Below, one piece after another: positions 7,585-15,505 of a DNA stretch of 64,000 bases (position 1 is the first letter of the stretch; each line of letters begins with the position of its first letter). The position numbers and the translations under genes were made by a program. Source of the DNA: CAYXPR01 sp964467255 (lineage in GTDB: Bacteria > Pseudomonadota > Alphaproteobacteria > Rickettsiales > RGZB01). The notes under the pieces are model-generated. The model was given only the letters and a program-made list of their open reading frames with translations, had not been told where the DNA came from and searched no databases. The DNA is taken from the NCBI GenBank assembly GCA_964467255.1, contig CAYXPR010000003.1:1-64000 (forward strand), read 5' to 3'.

Positions 7585-10500
7585 ATGACGAGCGCCAAAA
7601 CAGCTTTGTATCAGGAAGTTTCTTCCTCTCCCGACTTGCCGAAAATCGAGCAGGCGGTGCTGGCCGCGTGGAAAAGCGGCGAAACATTCAAAGCCTCTGT
7701 AGAGGGTCGCTCTAAGAACACGGAGCCATCAGCCCGCGGAGCGGCGCCCCATGCGAGCGGCAGCACAGCGGGGGCATCCAACAACGAATTCATTTTTTAC
7801 GACGGCCCGCCTTTTGCCAACGGCCTGCCGCATTATGGGCATCTGCTCACCAGTTTCGTGAAGGATACGGTGGCGCGTTACCAAACCATGAAGGGCCGCC
7901 GCACCGAGCGCCGCTTCGGGTGGGACTGCCACGGGCTGCCCGCCGAAATGGAATCGGAAAAGGAACTCAAAATTTCCGGCCGCGCCGCGATTGAACAATT
8001 CGGCATCGCGAATTTCAACAACCATTGCCGCGAAAGCGTGATGAAATACACCGGCATCTGGCAGGATGTCATCACCCGCGCTGCCCGCTGGGTAGATTTT
8101 GAAAATGATTATAAAACCATGGATACGGATTACATGGAATCCGTCATCTGGGCGTTTTCCGAGCTCTATAAAAAAGGCCTCGTCTATGAATCGCACCGCG
8201 TGATGCCGTATAGCTGGGCGGCGGAAACCCCGCTTTCGAACTTCGAAACGCGCATGGACGGCGCCTATAAAGACCGCGAAGACAAAGCGATTACGGTGGC
8301 GTTTCGCTTAAAAGAAAAACCGAAAGGCGCGCCGGACGCAAAAAATTATTACCTCCTCGCATGGACCACCACGCCGTGGACACTTCCAAGCAACCTTGGT
8401 TTGGCGGTCAGTAATAAACTTCTTTATTCTGGTTATGTTGATGGTGAAAATTGTTATTACCTACTCGAAAGCGCGGGTGAAAAATATTTCCCAGAAAGCA
8501 CAAAGGCTCAGGGTGGAAAAGCAAATTCACCAGAAGAACGCGTTGAGCTTGCTGCAAAATACCCAAGACACCCTATAAATGGCTCTGAACTCCTCGGCCT
8601 ATCTTACGAACCACTCTTCCCCTATTTCGCCAAAACGGAAAACGCGTTCAAAATTTTAGACGGCTCTGACTTCATTGAAGAAGGCAGCGGCACGGGCGTG
8701 GTGCATCTGGCGCCGGGCTTTGGTGAAGACGACCAGCGCGTGTGCGAAAAAGCGGGCATTCCTGTCATCTGCCCGGTGGATGAAAAAGGCTGCTTCACGA
8801 ATGAAATTTCTGACCTGCCGAAGCTGTCGCTCAAGGGCCTCAATGTTCTCGAGGCAAATCAAAAATCGGCAGATGAACCCTACACCGATTCGCAGCTCGC
8901 GAAATATGGTTTGGCCAATTTGCGCATCATCACGTGGCTGAAGGAAAATGGCCGCCTGATTAAGCAGGAAGATTACAAACACTCTTACCCGCATTGCTGG
9001 CGCACCGACAAGCCGCTTATCTACAAGGCCCTCCCCAGCTGGTATGTGGAAGTGACGAAGTTTAAAGACCGCATGGTTAGCTTAAACCAGAACATTAACT
9101 GGATTCCCGAGCACATCAAAAACGGGCAGTTCGGCAACTGGCTGGAAGGCGCGCGCGACTGGAGCATTTCCCGCAATCGCTTCTGGGGCTGCCCCATTCC
9201 GGTGTGGCGCGGCAGCAAAGGCGGCATCAAGGTTTTCGGCTCCATTGCCGAGCTCGAAACTTTCTTTGAAACGAAAGTGACGGATCTGCACCGCCCGTTC
9301 ATTGACGCACTGACGATTGAAAAAGATGGCGAGAAATGGACGCGCGTTTCGGACGTGTTTGATTGCTGGTTTGAATCCGGCTCCATGCCGTTTGCGCAGG
9401 TGCATTATCCGTTTGAAAACAAGCAGTGGTTTGAAACGCATTTCCCCGCCGATTTCATCGTGGAATATGTCGGGCAAACGCGCGGCTGGTTCTACACGCT
9501 GATGGTGCTCGCCACGGCGCTGTTTGACAAAGAGCCGTTCAAAAACTGCATCTGCCACGGCATTATTTTAGACGCCGAAGGCAAGAAGCTTTCAAAGCGC
9601 CTCCGCAACTATCCCGACCCGAACGACATGTTCAATGTGTATGGCGCAGACGCGATGCGCTGGCGCATGCTCAAAGAGCCCGTCATGCATGGCGGCAATC
9701 TGCTCATTTCCAAAGACGGCAGCGACATTAAAGAAGTCGTGCGCCTTAGCCTCCAGCCCATCTGGAACGCGTATCGCTTCTTCACCATGTATGCGAATGC
9801 GGACGGCGTAAAGGCGGAGTTTGATACCTCCTCCACGCAATTGCTCGACCGTTATATTCTCGCCAAGTGCCGCGATGCGGTGGAAAAAATTGATACCGCC
9901 ATGGGTAAATATCTGCTGCCGGAAGCCTGCACGGCGGTGGAAGATTTCTTCGAGGCGCTCAACAACTGGTACATCCGCCGTTCGCGTGACCGCTTCTGGA
10001 GCGAGGAAAAAAATGCTGACAAACAAGCGGCTTACAACACACTCTACACCGTCATCACCACCATGATGCGCGCCAGTGCTTCTCTGCTGCCGCTGCTGAC
10101 GGAAGAAATCTACACGAAGCTGACGGGTGAAAAATCCATCCACCTCGTCGATTTTCCAAGCGTCGCAAAATTCCCGAATGAGAAAGAGCTTGCTGCTGAT
10201 ATGGATCGCGTGCGCGATGCTTGTAATGTCGCCTTGGCAATACGTAATGAGAAAAATATTCGAGTGCGGCAGCCCCTGCAAAGCATCAAAATTGTCGGCT
10301 TCACTCTAAATCCAGAACTCTCAATGCTCCTTTTAGATGAAGCAAACGTTAAACATTACGAAGGCGTCGCGCCATTGTTCTTGGCTAGTTACACCACATT
10401 CAAACTCCAAATCAACTTCCCCGTTCTCGGCAAGCGTTTGCCGGAAAAAATGAAGCAGATTATTCCTGCTTCTAAAAAAGGTGAGTGGAAACAAAATGCA

Positions 10501-10935
10501 GCAGGTCGCATTGAAATTTGCGGTGAAGAGTTGCTGCCGGAAGAGGCCTCGCTAAACTTAGAGCCGAAGCCGGAATTTGCAAAAAATGCCAAGGCGCTCT
10601 CCACCAACGATGCGGTGGTGGTGCTCGATTTAAACCTCACGCCGGAACTGATTAACGAAGGTTTCGCGAGGGACGTGGTGCGCATGATTCAAGAATCGCG
10701 CAAGAACGCAAAGCTGAATATCTCAGACCGTATTGAGCTTACCATCGAAACAGGTGAGAAATTAAAATCCGCGCTCGAGGCCAATAAAAATTATGTGGAA
10801 GAGCAGACGCTCTCAAGCATCCGTTTTGGCGCAGCCAGCGGCCAGCCGCACAGCGCGAGCGGTGAAATTGAAGGCGAAAAAATCACGCTGGGCTTTAGAA
10901 CGCAAACGGGCGGCGCAAAGGCCGCCCGCGCTTAA
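7585..10935 (+). CDS. ileS: Isoleucyl-tRNA synthetase (long, eukaryote-like type)
   Basis: Class I synthetase that charges tRNA-Ile; 1116 residues, longer than the ~940 of E. coli IleS and close to the eukaryote-like IleS2 group. HIGH motif: PPFANGLPHYGH, with H83-H86. KMSKS-type motif: KLSKR at 668-672. The editing-domain segment TTPWTLPSNLGLAV is present, and the IleS2-like wording RRFGWDCHGLPAE and GWFYTLMVLATALF is clear. IleS2 enzymes are typically less sensitive to mupirocin. Odd points: residues ~40-67, just before the first motif, form a Gly/Ala/Ser/Pro-rich insertion, and stretches near 8400-8600 and 10200-10500 are AT-rich compared with the rest. The start is the ATG at 7585, before a normal N-terminal helix. 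Confidence 0.96.
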   Translation: MTSAKTALYQEVSSSPDLPKIEQAVLAAWKSGETFKASVEGRSKNTEPSARGAAPHASGSTAGASNNEFIFYDGPPFANGLPHYGHLLTSFVKDTVARYQTMKGRRTERRFGWDCHGLPAEMESEKELKISGRAAIEQFGIANFNNHCRESVMKYTGIWQDVITRAARWVDFENDYKTMDTDYMESVIWAFSELYKKGLVYESHRVMPYSWAAETPLSNFETRMDGAYKDREDKAITVAFRLKEKPKGAPDAKNYYLLAWTTTPWTLPSNLGLAVSNKLLYSGYVDGENCYYLLESAGEKYFPESTKAQGGKANSPEERVELAAKYPRHPINGSELLGLSYEPLFPYFAKTENAFKILDGSDFIEEGSGTGVVHLAPGFGEDDQRVCEKAGIPVICPVDEKGCFTNEISDLPKLSLKGLNVLEANQKSADEPYTDSQLAKYGLANLRIITWLKENGRLIKQEDYKHSYPHCWRTDKPLIYKALPSWYVEVTKFKDRMVSLNQNINWIPEHIKNGQFGNWLEGARDWSISRNRFWGCPIPVWRGSKGGIKVFGSIAELETFFETKVTDLHRPFIDALTIEKDGEKWTRVSDVFDCWFESGSMPFAQVHYPFENKQWFETHFPADFIVEYVGQTRGWFYTLMVLATALFDKEPFKNCICHGIILDAEGKKLSKRLRNYPDPNDMFNVYGADAMRWRMLKEPVMHGGNLLISKDGSDIKEVVRLSLQPIWNAYRFFTMYANADGVKAEFDTSSTQLLDRYILAKCRDAVEKIDTAMGKYLLPEACTAVEDFFEALNNWYIRRSRDRFWSEEKNADKQAAYNTLYTVITTMMRASASLLPLLTEEIYTKLTGEKSIHLVDFPSVAKFPNEKELAADMDRVRDACNVALAIRNEKNIRVRQPLQSIKIVGFTLNPELSMLLLDEANVKHYEGVAPLFLASYTTFKLQINFPVLGKRLPEKMKQIIPASKKGEWKQNAAGRIEICGEELLPEEASLNLEPKPEFAKNAKALSTNDAVVVLDLNLTPELINEGFARDVVRMIQESRKNAKLNISDRIELTIETGEKLKSALEANKNYVEEQTLSSIRFGAASGQPHSASGEIEGEKITLGFRTQTGGAKAARA

Positions 10936-10951
10936 GCTCAAGAAATCTAAA

Positions 10952-11089
10952 TTATTCGCCGGAACCGGTGCTCGGTGCGGGCGTTTCCGTGGAAGGCGCT
11001 ACAATGCCACCATCCGTTTCATCGCACGCCATCACTGGTGTGCTCAGCAGCATCATTACGGCAAAAATTGAAAAAATACGGGTCATCAT
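10952..11089 (-). CDS. Putative 45-residue lipoprotein
   Basis: A short reading frame between ileS (convergent) and mscL (same strand). It starts with two Met codons and a hydrophobic signal (TRIFSIFAVMMLLSTPVMAC) ending in a plausible lipobox VMAC with the Cys at residue 22. The remaining 23 residues are Glu/Thr/Pro/Ser-rich (IVAPSTETPAPSTGSG). It looks like a tiny lipoprotein with a flexible tail. It lies 36 nt downstream of mscL and could be read from the same transcript. Function unknown. Confidence 0.55.
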   Translation of the reverse strand: MMTRIFSIFAVMMLLSTPVMACDETDGGIVAPSTETPAPSTGSGE

Positions 11090-11125
11090 CGTGTTTGCTC
11101 CCAAAGCTGGTTTGAAGCGCTTATT

Positions 11126-11530
11126 CTACGCTTTTTTCCTTAACAAATCCCTAATTTCCGTCAACAATTTGATATCTTCGGGTTTTTCAGCCGGAGTGGC
11201 GGGTTTTGGGGCTTCCGCGCGCTTTAATTTATTGATGCCTTTTACCATCATAAAAATGGCAAAAGCGATGATGGTGAAATCAAACATCACCTGAACAAAC
11301 TTGCCATACGCCAGCACCACAGCGGGGCTTGCGCCTTCGGCCTCTTTCAGCGTGATGACAAATTGGGTGAAATCCACCCCGCCGATGAGTAAGCCCAGCG
11401 GCGGCATAATGATGTCTGCCACCAGCGAGGAAACGATTTTGCCAAACGCGGCGCCAATCACCACACCCACGGCGAGGTCAATCGCGTTGCCTTTGACTGC
11501 AAATTCCCTGAATTCCTTGAGTATGCTCAT
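11126..11530 (-). CDS. mscL: Large-conductance mechanosensitive channel
   Basis: Inner-membrane channel that opens under high membrane tension to release solutes on osmotic downshock. Its 134 residues match the usual 130-150. The N-terminal amphipathic helix and TM1 (FREFAVKGNAIDLAVGVVIG, AAFGKIVSSLVADIIMPP), the periplasmic loop and TM2 (VMFDFTIIAFAIFMMVKGIN) are followed by the cytoplasmic helix (LLTEIRDLLRKK). It is monocistronic or shares a transcript with the tiny lipoprotein gene downstream. Confidence 0.97.
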   Translation of the reverse strand: MSILKEFREFAVKGNAIDLAVGVVIGAAFGKIVSSLVADIIMPPLGLLIGGVDFTQFVITLKEAEGASPAVVLAYGKFVQVMFDFTIIAFAIFMMVKGINKLKRAEAPKPATPAEKPEDIKLLTEIRDLLRKKA

Positions 11531-11652
11531 ATTTATTATCCTTGATGCGGGTTAAAATCAGCGCCACATCTTTAGCGCCCCGCGCGGGCTCTGGCAAGTA
11601 GGCTTTTTTAGCTCTTTTCGGGCACGGCGCGGCGTGCTAGGCTTCGCGCCTT

Positions 11653-12477
11653 ATGAAAAACGTAAAAACCATACGCACGCCGCAATTTGCCGCCAGCCAT
11701 GTCTGGCAGCATCGCCGCCTGATTTTCACGCTGGCAAAGCGTGAGGTTTCCGCGCGTTTCCGCGGCTCTGTTTTGGGCGTATTCTGGGCGCTGCTGCTAC
11801 CGCTCACCATGCTGGCGATTTACAGCCTCGTATTCGGCGTTATTTTTAAAGCACGCTGGGGCGTTGAAACCGGTGCAAAAGGCGAATTTGCCATTATTTT
11901 ATTCACCGGCCTACTCCTCCATGCACTACTGGCAGACTTAATCACCCGCAGCCCGCTCCTCATGGTGCATAACGCGAATTTCGTGAAAAAAGTAGTGTTT
12001 CCGCTTGAAATTTTGCCCGTGGTGGCGCTGCTTTCCGGCCTGTTCCAGTTCTGCGTGGGCTTTACCGTGCTGCTGGTCGGCACATTTTTGGTTTATGGCA
12101 CATTGCCGCTCACGCTGCTTTTAGCGCCGCTTATCGTATGGCCGTTTGCCTGTATTGTGCTGGGCGGGTGTTGGTTTTTGGCCGCCGTTGGTGTTTATTT
12201 CCGCGACATCGCTCAGGTCATGGGTGTGGCCGCCACGCTACTGCTGTTTTTCAGTACGGTATTTTATCCCGCCGAACACCTACCCGCAGCGCTGCAACCG
12301 CTGATTTATTTAAACCCGATTTCGTTTGCGGCGGACCAATTGCGCCTCGTCACACTGCAGGGTGCGTGGCCGGACTGGAATGGTTTAGCGCTGTACTACG
12401 CGGCGGCGTTTTTTGCGCTGGTGTTTGGGTTTGCTGTATTCCAGCGCGCGCGGAAAGGATTTGCCGATGTCCTCTGA
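11653..12477 (+). CDS. ABC-2 polysaccharide exporter permease (Wzm-like)
   Basis: A 274-residue inner-membrane protein with about six helices. It has the ABC2_membrane pattern of O-antigen/teichoic-acid exporters: REVSARFRGSVLGVFWALLLPL near the N-terminus and TVFYPAEHLPAALQPLIYLNP before the last helices. It forms the channel half of an ATP-driven exporter moving lipid-linked polysaccharide across the inner membrane. The ATPase gene overlaps its last 11 nt. Sulfotransferase genes downstream suggest the glycan is sulfated. Family firm; substrate unknown. Confidence 0.88.
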   Translation: MKNVKTIRTPQFAASHVWQHRRLIFTLAKREVSARFRGSVLGVFWALLLPLTMLAIYSLVFGVIFKARWGVETGAKGEFAIILFTGLLLHALLADLITRSPLLMVHNANFVKKVVFPLEILPVVALLSGLFQFCVGFTVLLVGTFLVYGTLPLTLLLAPLIVWPFACIVLGGCWFLAAVGVYFRDIAQVMGVAATLLLFFSTVFYPAEHLPAALQPLIYLNPISFAADQLRLVTLQGAWPDWNGLALYYAAAFFALVFGFAVFQRARKGFADVL

Positions 12478-13765
12478 TACCGCGATTCGCATCAAAAACC
12501 TTTCCAAAACCTACCGGCTGTATGCCCGCCCGCGTGACCGGCTGATTGAGCTTCTCACCGGCCGCCAGTATTTTGTGCCCTTTGCGGCGCTGAACAACGT
12601 GTCACTCGACATCAAAAAAGGCGAAACGCTGGGGCTCGTGGGGCATAATGGCTCGGGCAAATCCACACTGTTACAGCTCATTTGTGGCACGCTTACCGCC
12701 ACCAGCGGGCAGATTGAAACACAAGGCCGCATTTCTGCACTACTGGAACTCGGCGCAGGCTTTAACCCTGAATTCACCGGCCATGAAAATATTTTTCTAA
12801 ACGCCGCGATTTTAGGGCTTACGGATGCCGAAACACGCGAGAAATATGACGCGATTGTGGCTTTTTCCGGCATTGGCGCACATCTGCAGCAGCCGGTAAA
12901 AACCTATTCCAGCGGCATGTATGTGCGCCTTGCTTTCGCCATCGCGATTGCCAGCGAGCCGGATATCCTGATTGTCGATGAAGCGCTTTCCGTGGGTGAC
13001 ATTGCGTTTCAGCGCAAATGCTTTTCGCGCATCCGTGAATTGCAGGCCAAGGGCGCCACCGTAGTGTTCGTGTCGCACTCGGTGAACACAATTTTAGAAC
13101 TGTGCGACCGCGCAGTACTGCTCGACCACGGCGAAAAGCTGATGGAGGGCGCGCCTGCAGCCGTTATGGCGCAATACCACCGCCTGATGTTCGCACCTGA
13201 AAAAGCGCTGCCTGCCGTGCGGGCGGAAATCCGCGCGGGTATTGCGCAAAACTCTGCATCGCCCTCGAAAAAATCGCTCGCCGCGCATTTCGACCCATAC
13301 CTTGCACCGGAAAGCACCGTGTTTTATGAGCCGAATGGTGCGGAAATCAGCAACATCCGCGTCACCGATGCCAAGGGCAACCCCGTCAATCTGCTGAAGC
13401 GCGGCAAAACTTATCATTACCGCTACGATGTGCGTTTTCTAGAAGCCGCAAAATCCGTGCGCTTCGGCATGAATATCAAAACGAATACGGGCATGGTGCT
13501 GGGCGGCGCCTCCACCCATACCGAAAAAAAGCCGATTGCGGCAATTAAAAAGGGCAAAAAAATCAGCGTGGATTTCAGCTTCACCTGCCGCTTGCTCCCC
13601 GGCGTATACTTTACCAACGCAGGCTGCACCGCAGTAAAGCAGTCTGAGCGCGTGAATCTGCACCGCGTGCTGGATGCCTGCCTGTTCCGTGTGCTGCCCG
13701 AGGCAGAAGAAACCGCCACCGGTAAGGTGGATTTTGGCATTACCTCAACCGTGAAAGGCGTGTAA
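12467..13765 (+). CDS. ABC exporter ATPase with Wzt-like C-terminal domain
   Basis: A 432-residue protein. The N-terminal ABC domain has Walker A GHNGSGKST at residues 59-67, signature YSSGMYVRLAF near 147 and Walker B ILIVDEALSVGD near 165. The C-terminal ~160 residues (VFYEPNGAEISNIRVTDAKG, YDVRFLEAAKSVRFGM, SFTCRLLPGVYFTNAG) look like the beta-sandwich carbohydrate-binding domain of Wzt, which recognises the finished glycan. I start at the ATG at 12467 because the frame upstream lies within the permease gene. It powers the permease encoded just before it. Confidence 0.9.
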   Translation: MSSDTAIRIKNLSKTYRLYARPRDRLIELLTGRQYFVPFAALNNVSLDIKKGETLGLVGHNGSGKSTLLQLICGTLTATSGQIETQGRISALLELGAGFNPEFTGHENIFLNAAILGLTDAETREKYDAIVAFSGIGAHLQQPVKTYSSGMYVRLAFAIAIASEPDILIVDEALSVGDIAFQRKCFSRIRELQAKGATVVFVSHSVNTILELCDRAVLLDHGEKLMEGAPAAVMAQYHRLMFAPEKALPAVRAEIRAGIAQNSASPSKKSLAAHFDPYLAPESTVFYEPNGAEISNIRVTDAKGNPVNLLKRGKTYHYRYDVRFLEAAKSVRFGMNIKTNTGMVLGGASTHTEKKPIAAIKKGKKISVDFSFTCRLLPGVYFTNAGCTAVKQSERVNLHRVLDACLFRVLPEAEETATGKVDFGITSTVKGV

Positions 13766-13775
13766 ACCACTTCCC

Positions 13776-14504
13776 ATGCTTCAGTTTTTAGGAATCGGCG
13801 CACAAAAAAGCGGCACCACGTGGCTCTATGAAAATTTAGCCAAGCACCCGCAGGTTTACTTCCCTGGCGGCAAAGAGGTGCATTTCTTTGACATGTTCTT
13901 CACGCGCGGGCTCGATTGGTATCTCTCGCAATTCCCCGATAATACCGATAAAATCAACGGCGAAATCACGCCTGCTTACGCCATTTTGGAAGAGGCGAAA
14001 ATCCGCCTGATTCACGATATTAATCCTGCGCTACGGCTGTTTTATATTTTGCGTGACCCGCGCGAGCGCGCGTGGAGCGCCGCGAAAATGGAAATGGGCC
14101 GCGCCGGAAAAACGTATGCCGAAACCAGCGACGAATGGTTTATCGACCAGTTTTATTCCGACGCCTCGCTAAAACGCGGTGATTACCGTACCTGCCTGAT
14201 GAACTGGCAGAGCGTATTCCCCAAAGGCCAATTGCTGCTGCTGAAATTCACCGACATCCGCAACAATCCGCACACCCTCATGCAACAACTCGCCAAGCAT
14301 GTTGGCATTGATGCAGGTTTTTACGCGGCTGAGCGCAGCGAAATCATTACGGGCAAGGTGTTTGCCAACCCCGAAGAAATCATCCGCCCTTCTTTAAAGC
14401 GCGCGCTGCATAAGCTTTATGCGCCACAGATTGAAGAAATCAATCGCTTCCTCGGCTCTGCGTGGTTTGATGAGGAAGACCCCGCCTGGGCTTCTTCCCT
14501 ATGA
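13776..14504 (+). CDS. Sulfotransferase (PAPS-dependent)
   Basis: A 242-residue sulfotransferase-fold protein. The 5'-phosphosulfate loop is at residues 6-19 (GIGAQKSGTTWLYEN) and the 3'-phosphate-binding segment is FYILRDPRERAWSAAKME. It would transfer sulfate from PAPS to a hydroxyl group, most likely on a cell-surface glycan given the Wzm/Wzt-type exporter 10 nt upstream. The 3' end overlaps the next gene, a second sulfotransferase of a different subfamily, by 4 nt. No signal peptide, so it acts in the cytosol. Acceptor unknown. Confidence 0.86.
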   Translation: MLQFLGIGAQKSGTTWLYENLAKHPQVYFPGGKEVHFFDMFFTRGLDWYLSQFPDNTDKINGEITPAYAILEEAKIRLIHDINPALRLFYILRDPRERAWSAAKMEMGRAGKTYAETSDEWFIDQFYSDASLKRGDYRTCLMNWQSVFPKGQLLLLKFTDIRNNPHTLMQQLAKHVGIDAGFYAAERSEIITGKVFANPEEIIRPSLKRALHKLYAPQIEEINRFLGSAWFDEEDPAWASSL

Positions 14505-15250
14505 CACCGCTTTATTTCCTGCATATCGCCAAAACGGCGGGCACATCGCTGATTCATTTTCTGGATGGGCAATTCCCTAAAGACCAGATTGCGCCCTTTT
14601 CGCTCACCCATGAACTGGCCGCCGCGCTTAAAAAAGACCCACAATGCCTTGAAAAATACGCCCTCCTGCACGGGCATTTAGGTTATTCCCCCGTGACGAT
14701 GATGAAGCAGAAGCCGCAGATTATCACCCTGCTGCGCGAACCGGTGGCCCGCACCCTCTCGCATTATCGCCATATTTTGCGCCACAAAGACCACTGGCTA
14801 TTTGCCGATTTGCCGAAAAAAAGCCTTTCGCTGGAAGAATTCCTCGATTACCCGCCCGCACAAAGGCTGGTCACCAATTTCCAAACGCGCAACCTCGCGC
14901 AGGATTTTGACTTCACCAAGCCCATCGCCGAAGCAACCGGAAAAGCACTTCAGCCTAATCTTGGCAGGCTTTTATCGTTTGTGCGCCCCGCACTTTCAGA
15001 AGATAATCTCTTAAACGTGGCCACAGAGCGCCTTGCAGCTATGGACCTTGTGGGCACCACAGAAACATTCGACACATTCGTCACCACGCTTTGCAAACAG
15101 CGCGGCTGGGCCGCGCCTGCAACAACACTCAGGCACAACACTGCCCCCGCAGAGAGCCTCGACAGCCTCGCACCCGCCACACGGAAAAAAATTGAAGCCT
15201 TGACCGCACTGGACAGAGTGCTGTACCGTGCCGCTGGCTGCGGGGCATAG
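14501..15250 (+). CDS. Sulfotransferase-family protein (second subfamily)
   Basis: A 249-residue protein with FLHIAKTAGTSLIHFL near the N-terminus, the PAPS loop typical of the carbohydrate/heparan type (sulfotransfer_2-like), and a 3'-phosphate segment ITLLREPVARTLSHYRH. LLHGHLGY lies between them. Start and upstream stop overlap (ATGA), so both sulfotransferases are made together. They probably modify different positions of one exported glycan. An alternative is modification of a lipid or protein glycan. Family confident, acceptor unknown. Confidence 0.82.
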   Translation: MTPLYFLHIAKTAGTSLIHFLDGQFPKDQIAPFSLTHELAAALKKDPQCLEKYALLHGHLGYSPVTMMKQKPQIITLLREPVARTLSHYRHILRHKDHWLFADLPKKSLSLEEFLDYPPAQRLVTNFQTRNLAQDFDFTKPIAEATGKALQPNLGRLLSFVRPALSEDNLLNVATERLAAMDLVGTTETFDTFVTTLCKQRGWAAPATTLRHNTAPAESLDSLAPATRKKIEALTALDRVLYRAAGCGA

Positions 15251-15505
15251 GCCTCGCTCCTACCACCATCCGCCTGTAGCATTTTTACAACAAGGGCAGA
15301 AATTTACAGGCTTTATTTGAAAACATGGTTTGGCACTGGTTGCGCGCCTGTTTGAAAAATGCTTGATATTGGACGTTTTTTATACTAATCACGCTGTGTG
15401 GTTGTATTCAGGTATTGCGTTTGAAAGTATTTCTGCGTAGTTTCCTGTAATCGGTTGGTTTGGTTTTTAACTTAAGTTTTGTAACTCTCAAATAAGAGGT
15501 TTTAG
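15251..15505 (+). promoter_or_regulatory. Promoter/leader region of the first RTX gene
   Basis: 255 nt without an ORF before the large RTX gene. It is AT-richer than its surroundings. A -10-like TATACT lies at 15381-15386, with no good -35 at 17 nt, and would leave a ~115-nt leader. A clear ribosome site (GAGG in AAGAGGTTTTAG) lies just before the ATG at 15506. The long leader and good ribosome site fit a strongly expressed surface protein. Exact promoter position uncertain. Confidence 0.4.
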
